From positions 1,364,001-1,428,000 of the forward strand of contig NC_012804.1 in the NCBI RefSeq assembly GCF_000022365.1: a stretch of 64,000 bases of DNA, read 5' to 3'. A model generated the notes under the pieces. That model did not search any database and had not been told where the DNA came from. It was given only the letters and a program-made list of their open reading frames with translations. Positions within the stretch are counted from its first letter, which is position 1, and each line of letters starts with the position of its first letter. Position numbers and translations under genes: made by a program. Below are positions 32,924 through 41,466 of this stretch, in pieces. The stretch is from Thermococcus gammatolerans EJ3. GTDB lineage: Archaea > Methanobacteriota_B > Thermococci > Thermococcales > Thermococcaceae.

Positions 32924-34219
32924 ATGAAAAACAGAAAAATCCCGATGATGCTCGCAATCGTTCTCCTCTTCACCATAACCCCTGCGGTAACCGCACAGCC
33001 CCACTGGAGCTGGAGATACGACGACGAGTGCATGGTCTTTGCCATGGACTTCAACAGCAGGGGCCACCTCGCACTCGCCTTTGGCTATTACGCGGTTCTG
33101 CTCACACCGGAGGGGAAAAGGGTTTTCAAGTCTCCCACGCGGGATCTGGCCTACTCAATTGCGGTGAGCGACAACAACTACGTCTTAGCCGGCACAAGGG
33201 GGAACTTTGTCCAGCTCTTTAACCCAACGGGAAAGCTCGTCTTCGAGTACAAAACCGGCGATCAGGTGTGGGCCGTTGACATATCAAAAGACGGGACGAG
33301 ATTCGTTGCAGGCAGTAACGATGGATGGGTTTACTACTTCTCCGGAAAAGAACTCCTGTGGAAGGCCAACACCGGTGCCCCCATCTGGGGAGCCCTCATG
33401 ACGCCAAGGGGGATAATCACCGGCAACGACGCTGGCTCTCTGATCCTCTATTCCTACAATGGCAGTGTGGTTTGGAAGAAGAACCTGAACGGAAGGATCT
33501 GGCGCGTTAGAGTTTCCGGAAACTACGTGGCGGTTCTCTCCCTGCACACGGGGGAGGCCGTAACCTCGGACGTGTACCTCTTAACCCTCGATGGGAACAC
33601 CGTGTGGAGAAGACATTTTGAAGAGTACGTGAGGGACGTGGACGTTGATAATGGAACGGTGGCAATTACAGGAGACATCGGTGAAATCCTAGCGGTGGGG
33701 TTGAACAACGAAACCCTGTGGGAGTTCCCCAACTTCAACCCCGCGTGGCACATCGCTTTTAGAAAGGGCTACACCCTCGCAGGAGGTGGAGGACAGGTTG
33801 CTTTCTTCATCGACCCCTCCGGAAACCCGGTCTGGATCTTCGAGGACAACCTGAGCATAACGGCCGTCGCCATGAGCCCGAACGGGAGGTACCTGGCCGT
33901 TGCCGACAGGACTTTTGAGCAGATAAACTGCAGGGGACACGTCTACTTCCTCGACAGGTTCCCTGGGGGAGAGCTCGTTTCAACAACCTCAACGTCGGGC
34001 GTTCCCGGAAGCGGGCCCTCTGAAGGAGAGCTAACTTCTACATCCCCAACCGGGAAAACTCCACCGATGGATTCAGACGCAATCCACACCCACACAACGG
34101 CTCAGACGGCCGGGGAAAACGGCGAGAATGGATTCCCCCGGGAGAAAATATCCTTTATCGCGGTTACCGGCATCGTCCTGCTCCTCCTGGTCCTTCTCGT
34201 TAGGGAGATGAGAGAATGA
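32924..34219 (+). CDS. Secreted/anchored beta-propeller protein next to an ABC transporter
   Basis: 431 residues. Signal peptide PMMLAIVLLFTITPAVTAQP, then six or seven propeller blades with PQQ/WD-like strands (GKRVFKSPTRDLAYSIAVSD, GKLVFEYKTGDQVWAVDISK, ELLWKANTGAPIWGALMTPR, SVVWKKNLNGRIWRVRVSG), a Ser/Thr/Gly-rich linker (STTSTSGVPGSGPSEGELTS) and a C-terminal membrane helix (ISFIAVTGIVLLLLVLLVRE). So the propeller faces outside and is anchored at the C-terminus. Its stop overlaps the ATG of the ABC ATPase (34216), implying a joint role, for instance a binding or sensing subunit of the exporter. Ligand unknown. Confidence 0.8.
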   Translation: MKNRKIPMMLAIVLLFTITPAVTAQPHWSWRYDDECMVFAMDFNSRGHLALAFGYYAVLLTPEGKRVFKSPTRDLAYSIAVSDNNYVLAGTRGNFVQLFNPTGKLVFEYKTGDQVWAVDISKDGTRFVAGSNDGWVYYFSGKELLWKANTGAPIWGALMTPRGIITGNDAGSLILYSYNGSVVWKKNLNGRIWRVRVSGNYVAVLSLHTGEAVTSDVYLLTLDGNTVWRRHFEEYVRDVDVDNGTVAITGDIGEILAVGLNNETLWEFPNFNPAWHIAFRKGYTLAGGGGQVAFFIDPSGNPVWIFEDNLSITAVAMSPNGRYLAVADRTFEQINCRGHVYFLDRFPGGELVSTTSTSGVPGSGPSEGELTSTSPTGKTPPMDSDAIHTHTTAQTAGENGENGFPREKISFIAVTGIVLLLLVLLVREMRE

Positions 34220-35160
34220 AGTACGCCATAGTAGCCGAGAACCTGAGGAAGAGGTACGGCAACACCGTAGCGGTCGATGGAATAAGCTTTAAAGTCAAGA
34301 GAGGGGAGATATTCGCCCTCCTCGGACCGAATGGGGCGGGAAAAACCACTACTGTGAGGATGCTCACGACCCTGACGAGGATAGACGAGGGGAACGCCTA
34401 CGTAAACGGATTCAGCGTGAAAAGCGAGAGGAGAAAAGTCAAGGAGAGCATAGGGGTCGTCCTCGACGTCTCAAACCTCTACGAGGAGCTAACAGTAGAG
34501 GAAAACCTTACCTTCGTTGCGGAGCTCTACGGGGCTCCAAGGGAAAACGTGAAGAAAATCATACAGGAGTTCAACCTGCCGGAAAAAAAGAAGTTCGGAA
34601 AGCTGAGCTCGGGTTTCAAGAGAAGGGTCGCGATAGCGGCGGCGCTTGTTCACGATCCCCCGATAGTCTTCATGGATGAACCTACGGTGGCCCTCGACGT
34701 TCGATCCGCAAGGGCCCTTCGGGAGCTGATCTCGAGCTTAAACCTCAGGGGCAGGACGATATTTCTGACGACCCACAACATGGAGGAGGCAGAGAAACTT
34801 CCCCACAGGATAGCGATCATAAACAGGGGCAGGATAGTGGCCATCGGAACGAGAAACGAGCTTAGGAAACTCATTGGGGCGAGGGTGAAGATAAGGATAA
34901 AGATCGAACCCCTTCACTCGAAACTCCTAACGGATCTTCAGGAATTCAGGCCACGTTTTGACGGTGAGTACCTGACCTTTGAAAGTGAAGATGTAGATGA
35001 GTTCATGGAGAAACTCCTCAAGCTCAAAGGAGAGCTCGGCTTTAAGTTACTCCACGTGTCCACCGAGCTACCGACCATTGAAGAGATCTTCCTGGAACTG
35101 ACGGAGGAAGTCGAGAACGGTGGGACGAAGTCCTGCGGGGGGTGTCCGGTTTGCGGATGA
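34216..35160 (+). CDS. ABC transporter ATP-binding protein
   Basis: 314 residues with Walker A LLGPNGAGKTT (about 37-47), Q-loop region, signature LSSGFKRRVAI, Walker B IVFMDEPTVALD and switch His in TTHNMEEAE. The signature is LSSGF rather than LSGGQ, as in DrrA/YhaQ-type exporters of the ABC-2 class. A C-terminal domain of about 90 residues follows, ending with the Cys-rich tail KSCGGCPVCG, unusual for this family and perhaps metal-binding. It overlaps both neighbours: 4 bases with the propeller gene and a few with the permease. Confidence 0.93.
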   Translation: MKYAIVAENLRKRYGNTVAVDGISFKVKRGEIFALLGPNGAGKTTTVRMLTTLTRIDEGNAYVNGFSVKSERRKVKESIGVVLDVSNLYEELTVEENLTFVAELYGAPRENVKKIIQEFNLPEKKKFGKLSSGFKRRVAIAAALVHDPPIVFMDEPTVALDVRSARALRELISSLNLRGRTIFLTTHNMEEAEKLPHRIAIINRGRIVAIGTRNELRKLIGARVKIRIKIEPLHSKLLTDLQEFRPRFDGEYLTFESEDVDEFMEKLLKLKGELGFKLLHVSTELPTIEEIFLELTEEVENGGTKSCGGCPVCG

Positions 35161-35861
35161 TAGCAATAGTCAGGAAAGAGCTCAAGGAGTACCTTTTAAA
35201 ACCGGGATCGATCAGCTGGGGGTTTGTGTTTCCCGTAGTCTTTACGTTTTCGTTCATAGTTAGACTGGGAAGCGTGGATCAGGTCGCCCCGGGAATGGTG
35301 GCAATAGCCTCACTCTTTGGAACGACCTCCTTCGTTTCTTCCTCCATAATCTTCGAGAGGAGACTCAGGACTATTGAAAGGCTCCTGCTGGCCCCCCTAA
35401 GCTACGGAGAGATAGTTTTGGGAAAGATACTCGTCGGGACAATATTCGGGAGCATTGTGAGCCTAACAACGCTTGCACTCCTGCTGTGGTTCATGGTGTA
35501 CCCCGTGTGGAACTGGCCGCTTACGCTCCTCGCGATACTGCTCTCCGGCTTTGCCTTCTCCGCTCTCGGCGTATACATCTCGCTGAAGGTTAGGAACCCG
35601 ATAAACGTCATGACATGGCTCAACGTGCTGAGGCTCCCTATGATCTTCACGAGCAGTGCGCTGGTATCGTTCGGCCTCTTCCCCAACTGGTTCCTCGCCG
35701 TCGGGCTTTTGACACCGATGACCTACGCGGTGGAATCCATAAGGTACGGTATGCTCTACTATACGGACGCAATCCCACCGGTCACCGCGTTCCTGGCGAC
35801 CATCGCGCTAGGGCTGCTCTTCACTCTCCTTGCGACGAGAGCGTTGAAAAACCTGTATTGA
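35157..35861 (+). CDS. ABC-2 type transporter permease
   Basis: 234 residues from ATG 35157, which overlaps the ATPase stop (ATGA); an in-frame GTG at 35142 is an alternative. Six hydrophobic segments (SWGFVFPVVFTFSFIVRLGS, MVAIASLFGTTSFVSSSIIF, ILVGTIFGSIVSLTTLALLL, LLAILLSGFAFSALGVYISL, FLAVGLLTPMTYAVESI, VTAFLATIALGLLFTLLAT) and the FERRLRTIERLLLAPLSYGE loop are characteristic of ABC-2 permeases. With the ATPase it should form an exporter of an unknown substrate. Convergent with the ribosomal genes. Confidence 0.88.
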   Translation: MIAIVRKELKEYLLKPGSISWGFVFPVVFTFSFIVRLGSVDQVAPGMVAIASLFGTTSFVSSSIIFERRLRTIERLLLAPLSYGEIVLGKILVGTIFGSIVSLTTLALLLWFMVYPVWNWPLTLLAILLSGFAFSALGVYISLKVRNPINVMTWLNVLRLPMIFTSSALVSFGLFPNWFLAVGLLTPMTYAVESIRYGMLYYTDAIPPVTAFLATIALGLLFTLLATRALKNLY

Positions 35862-35905
35862 CAAAACCCCAAAGGGAAGAGAAGAAAACAGGTGAAAAGC
35901 TGAAT

Positions 35906-36103
35906 TCACTCAAGAACTTCGAGGATTTTGGCCTTGATGACACCCTTTCCGCCGGTCGGTTCGACGAGCGTTGCACCGCAGACGAGGCAGCGGACCTTAG
36001 TAGCAGGGTGGCTGAAGACTATCTGCTCGTTGCCGCAGTCAATGCACTTGACGCGGAGGAACCTGCTCCTCGGCATCGGGATGAGGTTCTTCGGGAGCGC
36101 CAT
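35906..36103 (-). CDS. rps27e: 30S ribosomal protein S27e
   Basis: 65 residues; ATG 36103 with GGAGGTGTGA upstream (an in-frame GTG two codons earlier is part of that site). Starts [20 protein letters not shown] and has the zinc-ribbon cysteines CIDCGNEQ and RCLVCGATL, all four present. Standard length for archaeal S27e. It is co-transcribed with L44e just upstream, 2 bp away. Confidence 0.96.
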   Translation of the reverse strand: MALPKNLIPMPRSRFLRVKCIDCGNEQIVFSHPATKVRCLVCGATLVEPTGGKGVIKAKILEVLE

Positions 36104-36105
36104 GT

Positions 36106-36390
36106 TCACACCTCCACCAGCTCGAACTTCTTAACGCGGAAGCCCTTTCCTCTGGTGTGGGCCTTGCCGCAGACGGTGCACCGGAAGCGGAGGTCGAGCT
36201 TCTTGACCGGCTTCTCCCTGCCAGCGGGGTTTGGCCTCGGGAAACCGTGGTAACCCTTCATGATCCTCCTGAAGCGCCTCTGACCCTGGCTGAGCTCGCT
36301 CCTTGGCCTCTTCTTAACTTTCTCCACCTTGTGTATGGTGTGCTTCTTACAGTATGGGCAGTAGGTCCTTATCTTCTTGGGATACTTCAT
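36106..36390 (-). CDS. rpl44e: 50S ribosomal protein L44e
   Basis: 94 residues from ATG 36390 (GGTGGGTGAG upstream), beginning [20 protein letters not shown]. Zinc-finger cysteines CPYC and CTVC, and [20 protein letters not shown], the L44e signature near the E-site tRNA end. Promoter: TATA-like ctttttaaagc on the minus strand near 36484-36496, giving a leader of roughly 70 nt. In several relatives an aIF2-alpha gene follows S27e; here the operon ends after S27e. Confidence 0.97.
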   Translation of the reverse strand: MKYPKKIRTYCPYCKKHTIHKVEKVKKRPRSELSQGQRRFRRIMKGYHGFPRPNPAGREKPVKKLDLRFRCTVCGKAHTRGKGFRVKKFELVEV

Positions 36391-36551
36391 CTCACCCACC
36401 TCCACAGGGGCCCGGTAGGTTCCTCTACGGATACCCCCGAGCCATGAGGCGTGATAGTGCCTTCGCCTTCGGTTGGGGGGAAGCTTTAAAAAGTTTTGCC
36501 GGGGAAAAGTTTAAGAACAAAAAGTAACTAAAAACTCCGGAGGTGGTTGAA

Positions 36552-37145
36552 GTGGTCGGGATCGAGGAAACCCTTAGGGAAATTGAGGAGGTTGAAAAGA
36601 GGGCAGAGAAAGATTACCGTTCAATTCTCAAAAAGCTCAAAGATCCGCAGTACGCCGACTTCAGGGTCCTCCTTCTCAGGATGGCCATAGACACTGCCCT
36701 CCACAGGCATCTCATAGAGGCCCTGCGGAAGGCATACAGGGAGGCTGTTGAGCTCGTCGATGAGTTCGGCTATACAGACAACATCGAACTGCCAGAGGAC
36801 GCCCCAAGAAGGCAGATGAACGAGGAGATAGTCATAATACCCGGCCTGCCAAGCATGGTACTCCCCGGTGGCGAGTTCATGGGTGGAAAAATACCCCCTG
36901 AGGAGGCACTCAGAGAACTTCTCAACCTCAAGCTTGAGAACGTCGTTATACCCTTTGAAAAGAAGAAGGAAATAGCCAAGGTCGTGGACGAGATCCTGAG
37001 GCTCGAAGGAAAGATGAGGGACGGCTATTCCCACCTCGAGAGTAAGGCAATACACCCCCTGATAAAAGCAATCGCCGTGGAGAGCAAAAACAACGAGGAG
37101 CAGCACATAAGCGTTCTCCAGAAAATCAAGGAAAGGATGGAATAG
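36552..37145 (+). CDS. Ferritin/rubrerythrin-like helical protein
   Basis: 197 residues if the GTG at 36552 is the start, six bases after GGAGGTG; another GTG lies three codons earlier. Mostly helical with Glu/His motifs placed as in four-helix-bundle di-iron proteins (LLLRMAIDTALHRHLIEALR; AVESKNNEEQHISVLQKIKE), separated by a Pro/Gly-rich insert (VIIPGLPSMVLPGGEFMGGK). Ligands are not complete enough to be sure it binds metal. Cytoplasmic. A TATA-like gtttaagaac lies at 36508-36517. Confidence 0.6.
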   Translation: MVGIEETLREIEEVEKRAEKDYRSILKKLKDPQYADFRVLLLRMAIDTALHRHLIEALRKAYREAVELVDEFGYTDNIELPEDAPRRQMNEEIVIIPGLPSMVLPGGEFMGGKIPPEEALRELLNLKLENVVIPFEKKKEIAKVVDEILRLEGKMRDGYSHLESKAIHPLIKAIAVESKNNEEQHISVLQKIKERME

Positions 37146-37148
37146 TGA

Positions 37149-37475
37149 TTATCCCTTCATCTTTTTGTCCCAGTTCTCGAGCATCTTGTCCAAGGCTAGA
37201 AGGCTGTTCAGTCTAAGGCGAATCCTCTTGTTCTCCCAATCCACCGAGCCCTTGAACTCGTTGAGGAGCTCAAAGACCTTCTCTGCTTCTTCCCTCGGCA
37301 GGTACCTGCCGTAGAACTCCTCCCCGCAGTGGGGGCACTTGAAGGCGAACTCCTCGATGGCCTTCAGGAACTTCTCCCTGTCCCTCAGCGTTTCTTCGGC
37401 GTTCTCAAGGCTCAGCATCTGCTCAACCAGCTCCCCCCAGTCGAGGGGCTTTCCGCACAGCGGGCACTTCGCCAT
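37149..37475 (-). CDS. Zinc-ribbon protein of unknown function
   Basis: 108 residues from ATG 37475 (GGTGATTGAG upstream). Two CxxC pairs, KCPLCGKPL at the N-terminus and FKCPHCGEEF near residue 49, form a likely zinc ribbon, separated by a helical segment (EQMLSLENAEETLRDREKFL). The last half is helical and charged. It is the end of the operon prefoldin beta, DUF3194, DHH enzyme, this gene. Function unknown. Confidence 0.7.
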   Translation of the reverse strand: MAKCPLCGKPLDWGELVEQMLSLENAEETLRDREKFLKAIEEFAFKCPHCGEEFYGRYLPREEAEKVFELLNEFKGSVDWENKRIRLRLNSLLALDKMLENWDKKMKG

Positions 37476-37480
37476 CTCAA

Positions 37481-38464
37481 TCACCCGTTCTCCCTGAGGA
37501 AGTTCTCAATCTCCTTTAGGATTAGTTTTATGGCCTTATCAAGGTTGGCCTTTCCGTTCGCCCCGGCGGCTCCCGCATGTCCTCCACCAGAACCTTCAAT
37601 GACGGGCCCGACCTTCTCCATGATTTTTCCGAGGTGGAGGCCCTTCTTCACGAGGCTCTCCTTGGCCCTCGCGGAAATTCTAACGCCCTTCTTCTCGCTC
37701 CCGACTATCGCGATGTCGGCCCCGAGCTGGAGGAAGACCTTGCAGGCGTAGGACTCGTAAGCGGAAACCTTCGAAATCGCTATAATGTACCTCCTGAACT
37801 TCCTGATTTCGAGCCTCTGGCAGGCCTTCAGGACGGCCATCCTTTTGGCGTTGTCGGTGTTTTCGTCGCTAACTGGGGCAACGAGGGAGAATATCTCCCC
37901 CATCTGGAGCGGAAACCTCTCCAGTATCTCGCTCACCGCTTTGAAGGTCTTCGCGTTGGCGAAGCGGAAGTTGGCTGTATCGGTAACGATTCCCGCCAAA
38001 AGGGCCCTCGCGCTTTCCTCGTCGGCAAAGCTAAAGTATTTGAACAGCTCCCACACGATTTCAGCCGTTGAGGTTCTGGAGGAGTCAACGACAGATATCT
38101 CGGCCTTAATCGGCTTCTCCTTCTCGACGTGGTGGTCAATCACTATAACCGTCTTTCCCCTAGGGATTTCAATCGGTTCGAGCTGTTCGAGGGAGGAGGT
38201 GTCGAAGATCACGACAACGTCTTCCTCAACGGTCGGGTTTTTCTCAACTGGAACGGGCGAGAGCGTCAAAAGCCTTTTCGCGTAGGAGGAAACGCTCTGG
38301 GCAACGCCTATCCTGACACTCTCAACGCCGATAAACCTGAGGTAGCGGGCGAAGGCTATCGCCGAGCCGAGGGAATCGGGGTCGGCGTTGTGGTGGCAGA
38401 GGAGGAGATAGGATTTATCCCGCGAGCGCTGGAGGAAGCGCTTAAGCTTGAGCTTTCCCTTCAT
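37481..38464 (-). CDS. DHH-family phosphoesterase (NrnA/RecJ-like)
   Basis: 327 residues from ATG 38464. DHH motifs in order: LLCHHNADPDSLGSAIAFAR (about residue 23), VVIFDTSS, VIVIDHHVEKEK, AGIVTDTANFR, and the DHHA1 end GSGGGHAGAAGANGK. All metal ligands are present, so it should cleave small phosphodiesters such as short oligonucleotides or cyclic dinucleotides, or act as a pAp-phosphatase; I cannot choose between them. It lacks the OB/zinc parts of the DHH nuclease at 5835. The start overlaps the end of the DUF3194 gene. Confidence 0.85.
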   Translation of the reverse strand: MKGKLKLKRFLQRSRDKSYLLLCHHNADPDSLGSAIAFARYLRFIGVESVRIGVAQSVSSYAKRLLTLSPVPVEKNPTVEEDVVVIFDTSSLEQLEPIEIPRGKTVIVIDHHVEKEKPIKAEISVVDSSRTSTAEIVWELFKYFSFADEESARALLAGIVTDTANFRFANAKTFKAVSEILERFPLQMGEIFSLVAPVSDENTDNAKRMAVLKACQRLEIRKFRRYIIAISKVSAYESYACKVFLQLGADIAIVGSEKKGVRISARAKESLVKKGLHLGKIMEKVGPVIEGSGGGHAGAAGANGKANLDKAIKLILKEIENFLRENG

Positions 38465-38762
38465 TAGCAATCTCCCTCAGCTTCCTCTCTACCGCTTCGT
38501 AGGCCTTCTCGAGGGCCTCGTCAATCAGCCTCTCGACGTCCACCTTGACGAAGACCGGGACTTCGAGGTACACCTCGATTTCTAGGTTCAGTGTCTCGTC
38601 CCTGTTTATCCTCGTGGTAACCTCGATGTCCTTGACGTCGCTTCTGTTGAGCTCGCTGAAGACGTGCTTTATTATGATCCCCTGGGCCAGCTCTCCGATT
38701 TCGATGAGCTGTTCTTCACTCAGCTCTGGAAGGCCTATGTTGATAACGCCCCTCTGCTCCAT
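38442..38762 (-). CDS. DUF3194-like protein
   Basis: 106 residues from ATG 38762 with GGTGGTGGGC upstream. Acidic, alpha/beta (LPELSEEQLIEIGELAQGII; LEIEVYLEVPVFVKVDVERL). It lies 26 bp after prefoldin beta, a gene order common in Thermococcales, and matches my memory of DUF3194. No catalytic motif. Its 3' end overlaps the DHH gene by 23 bases. Confidence 0.7.
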   Translation of the reverse strand: MEQRGVINIGLPELSEEQLIEIGELAQGIIIKHVFSELNRSDVKDIEVTTRINRDETLNLEIEVYLEVPVFVKVDVERLIDEALEKAYEAVERKLREIANEGKAQA

Positions 38763-38788
38763 GCCCACCACCAAGGAGAAAAGGGAAA

Positions 38789-39142
38789 TCAGCCCGCGAC
38801 GGGCGGCTTGAGGGAAGCCTGAATCTTTGCGGTAAGCTCCTTGAGCTTCTCGTTGAGCTTCTTCTCCTGCCTCTCAAGTGCGTTAAGGCGGACCTCCAGC
38901 GTTTCGACCTTCTCCTTGAGCTCCTCGACGGCCTTGGCCTTCTCAGTCTTGACGATGAGCGTCCCAACGGTCTTGTAGATGACGGCATCGTCGGGGAGCT
39001 TCTCAATCTCCTCAAGGGCCTTCTTGGCTTCGTTGAGCTCAAGCTGGACCTTCTGCTTCTGCTGGACGAGGAGCTGGAGCTGCTGCTGGTAGCTCTCAAG
39101 CTGGGCCAGCATGGACTGAACCTGAGGCGGGATGTTCTGCAT
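38789..39142 (-). CDS. pfdB: Prefoldin beta subunit
   Basis: 117 residues. Coiled-coil arms (NIPPQVQSMLAQLESYQQQL; LRKKEKKLNEKLKEL-like LERQEKKLNEKLKELTAKIQ) flank the beta-hairpin core LPDDAVIYKTVGTLIVKTEK, the prefoldin beta signature. It forms the alpha2-beta4 hexamer that holds unfolded proteins for the thermosome. First gene of the leftward operon; GGAGGTG lies before its ATG. Confidence 0.95.
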   Translation of the reverse strand: MQNIPPQVQSMLAQLESYQQQLQLLVQQKQKVQLELNEAKKALEEIEKLPDDAVIYKTVGTLIVKTEKAKAVEELKEKVETLEVRLNALERQEKKLNEKLKELTAKIQASLKPPVAG

Positions 39143-39238
39143 AACAACACCTCCGTTATCGTGACTTCCGCTTAGAATAAGGGCGGGGCTTTAAATAGTT
39201 TAGGTAAGGACAACACAGAACCCTTCAAAAATTTAAAC

Positions 39239-39640
39239 TCATGCGGGAGAACTTCTGGAACCGAGCTTCTCGGTTAACTTGTACAGGAGGGCCCCAATCA
39301 GGAAGCCCAGGAGGACGAGGGCAGTTACGAAAAACCAGATTATCGCATTCTCGTAACAGGTCGTTGGAGTGCAGTTCATCGTAAGGAGGGCGTAGATAAT
39401 GCTGGACGCAAGCACTGTAGTAATTGTTGAGGCCACCCAGAAAGCCCCTGGATCAACCTTCACTTTTCGAAGGAACAGAAACGACGCGAGGGCTGGCACC
39501 ATAATGATGAGGCCAATTTGAAGGAACTCCTCGACAGGACTAGGCCCTTCGTCAGAGGGCGGAAGGAGCCTTATGGCAGCAATTATGGAAAGGTAAACAA
39601 TGAGGGAAAAGAGAAACGTAGTCATGGCCCGGTTCATCAT
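39239..39640 (-). CDS. Four-helix membrane protein, unknown function
   Basis: 133 residues starting Met-Met. Four hydrophobic helices: TTFLFSLIVYLSIIAAIRLL, FLQIGLIIMVPALASFLFL, FWVASTITTVLASSIIYALL, IIWFFVTALVLLGFLIGALL. One external loop has two Cys (NCTPTTCYEN), likely a disulfide. Monocistronic; I do not recognise the family. The ribosome-binding site is GGGGTGAT. Confidence 0.65.
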   Translation of the reverse strand: MMNRAMTTFLFSLIVYLSIIAAIRLLPPSDEGPSPVEEFLQIGLIIMVPALASFLFLRKVKVDPGAFWVASTITTVLASSIIYALLTMNCTPTTCYENAIIWFFVTALVLLGFLIGALLYKLTEKLGSRSSPA

Positions 39641-39647
39641 AAATCAC

Positions 39648-39760
39648 CCCTTCTGAATTACGGTTGTCTCTGTATCCCCTCGGGCATATTATATGCGACC
39701 ACCGTTATAAGTCTTACTACTGGTTGCTATTAACTAATCATCTGCTAATTTTCAGAAGGG
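39648..39760. repeat. 113-bp intergenic segment bounded by 10-bp inverted repeats
   Basis: CCCTTCTGAA at 39648-39657 is repeated as its exact inverse TTCAGAAGGG at 39751-39760. The segment between is A/T-rich and non-coding. No target-site duplication is visible. It may be a small transposon relic, a long-range mRNA stem, or chance. Confidence 0.3.
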
Positions 39761-39779
39761 TTCTTTCCTCATAGTGGAA

Positions 39780-40052
39780 TCAGAGCTCAAGGGAATCCAT
39801 CGCGACCTTAATCCACCTTAGATAAGAGTTCAGCGTTCCCCGTAAGGCCGAGTTATCTTTAGCCAAAAAGCGGATTACGATTTTCCTCCCGTCGAGAAGG
39901 AAATCAATCCTGCTCCGCCTGTAGGGGACGGTCTTGTGCTCGTAGAGGACGCTCTCGTAGACAACCCTAGCCGTTTCCTCGTCGGGGAAAACCAGCTCAA
40001 TCACTCCCTCGATTGGCCAGACTTCCTCAGAAGGGCTTCCTTGTAGTCCCAT
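39780..40052 (-). CDS. KEOPS complex subunit Pcc1
   Basis: 90 residues; the core EGVIELVFPDEETARVVYES and RSRIDFLLDGRKIVIRFLAK, ALRGTLNSYLRWIKVAMDSL is the Pcc1 fold and its C-terminal signature. The ATG at 40052 lies inside the upstream Brix gene (52-bp overlap); a shorter start cannot be excluded. Pcc1 dimerises KEOPS, which makes threonylcarbamoyladenosine at position 37 of tRNA. TrmO at 55081, which further methylates that base, is in the same window. Confidence 0.88.
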   Translation of the reverse strand: MGLQGSPSEEVWPIEGVIELVFPDEETARVVYESVLYEHKTVPYRRSRIDFLLDGRKIVIRFLAKDNSALRGTLNSYLRWIKVAMDSLEL

Positions 40053-40636
40053 CTCCGCCCGTCCTCCATAATCCAGATTTTCACGAGGATTAACGGCCCG
40101 ACGGGTCGCTCCTTGGTGACGTCGAAGCGGTAGAAGTTGATTGCCATCCCCCTCGGGTAGTTCTCGATTACGCCGATTACGTCCGTGTTGTTCTTGTCCG
40201 CTATCGTCTGGAGGCTTTTATTACCGCGCGGGACGAACTTTCCGCCGGTGAGCTCGGCGAAGGCCTGGGCGAAGGCGGTGTGGTCGATGCCAACGCGCTT
40301 GGCGGTGGTCACGACGAAGGGCATCTCCTCGCGGATTGGTCTGAGGTTTCTGAAACCGATTTCGCGCTGGAGCTTGATACCGTGAAGGTAGAGGTAGCCG
40401 AGGTAGCCCCAGTCGTCGGGGTCAACCTTGATGAAGGTCATCTTGAGCGGGTTGCCCTTCCAGACGTTGATTATCAGAAGTCGCTCGTAGTTCCTGTCGT
40501 AGGCCTCCATGAGCAGGTCCTGGATGGTCTTCTTTCCCCTGGTTAAGTAGAGGGAGTTGGGGAAGACTCGCTCTAGGTCGTGGCCGAAGCTTCTCGTCCT
40601 CCTTGTAGGCCGGTGGGAAGTCGTTATCAGCATCAT
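40001..40636 (-). CDS. Brix-domain ribosome-biogenesis protein
   Basis: 211 residues from the ATG at 40636. A TATA box (gctttttaa on the minus strand near 40660-40668) implies a near-leaderless message, so the longer upstream frame is not used. LITTSHRPTRRTRSFGHDLE is the conserved Imp4/Brix start; FVVTTAKRVGIDHTAFAQAF and VIGVIENYPRGMAINFYRFD follow. It should bind pre-rRNA in ribosome assembly. Overlaps pcc1, as often seen in archaea. Confidence 0.9.
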   Translation of the reverse strand: MMLITTSHRPTRRTRSFGHDLERVFPNSLYLTRGKKTIQDLLMEAYDRNYERLLIINVWKGNPLKMTFIKVDPDDWGYLGYLYLHGIKLQREIGFRNLRPIREEMPFVVTTAKRVGIDHTAFAQAFAELTGGKFVPRGNKSLQTIADKNNTDVIGVIENYPRGMAINFYRFDVTKERPVGPLILVKIWIMEDGRRWDYKEALLRKSGQSRE

Positions 40637-40797
40637 GGCATTTCTTAGCTTTGAGGCATGGTTAAAAAGCTTTCTCATGGGGTAAATCTTTATCCAAATC
40701 CCCGGAGCAGGCACAGTCCTCGGGACGTACTGGAACTGTATTCTCCCCAACCTTCCTTAGAAAAATAACAGGAGTTTAGCACCGGGAGCAGGAGGGT

Positions 40798-41466
40798 TCA
40801 AAACTTAAGATACGCCCGTACAAATCGAAAAACATCCCTAACACTAAAGCGCCCCTCCCTTCTAGGGTCGTATATCATGCTTACCGGTACTTCCTTTATT
40901 CTAGCTCCCATCTTCGCGGCCTTTATCAGCATCTCAGTCTCGACCTCGTAGCGGTCGCTCTCTATCTCCGGGAGAAACTCCCGCCTGTAAGCCCTGAACC
41001 CGCTCTGGGTGTCGTAAACATACGTTCTGAGCTTGAGGCGGATCAGACGGGTCGTGATCACGTTGCTCAGTCGTCTTACCCAGGGCCTCTTCCCAACTTC
41101 CTGAATCCTGCGGGCCCCTATAACCATATCGGCTTCCCCTTTCGCTATGGGCTCGACGAGTTTAATTATCTCCCCTGGCCTGTGTTGGCCGTCAGCGTCC
41201 ATAAAGACCACGATATCCCCTGTGGAGTGTCGGATTCCTTCACGCATCGCACAGCCCTTACCACAGTTCTTCTCCAGCCTGATCGCCTTTATCCGGGTGT
41301 CCTTCTCAGCAAAGGCCTTTGCCACGTTGTAGGTCCCGTCTAAAGACCCATCATCGATCACAATAACCTCATCGACGAAAGCTGGGATCCCCTCAAGGAC
41401 CCTCGGCAGACGATCCTCCTCGTTGTAAGCGGGGATGATAACGCTTATTTTCTTCCCTTTCAGCAT
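40798..41466 (-). CDS. Family 2 glycosyltransferase (dolichol-phosphate-mannose-synthase-like)
   Basis: 222 residues: KKISVIIPAYNEEDRLPRVL, the nucleotide-sugar segment EVIVIDDGSLDGT, GKGCAMREGIRHSTGDIVVF, the metal-binding MDADGQHRPGEI, and TQSGFRAYRREFL with the acceptor loop. This is the single-domain GT-A form lacking membrane helices, so it would act at the cytoplasmic membrane face on a lipid phosphate, probably feeding glycan synthesis. It abuts panB, with no functional link known. Confidence 0.9.
   Translation of the reverse strand: MLKGKKISVIIPAYNEEDRLPRVLEGIPAFVDEVIVIDDGSLDGTYNVAKAFAEKDTRIKAIRLEKNCGKGCAMREGIRHSTGDIVVFMDADGQHRPGEIIKLVEPIAKGEADMVIGARRIQEVGKRPWVRRLSNVITTRLIRLKLRTYVYDTQSGFRAYRREFLPEIESDRYEVETEMLIKAAKMGARIKEVPVSMIYDPRREGRFSVRDVFRFVRAYLKF

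Noticed and set aside
40001-40750. Longer start for the Brix protein
   Set aside because: The TATA box near 40664 would lie inside the extended coding region; the conserved family start coincides with 40636.
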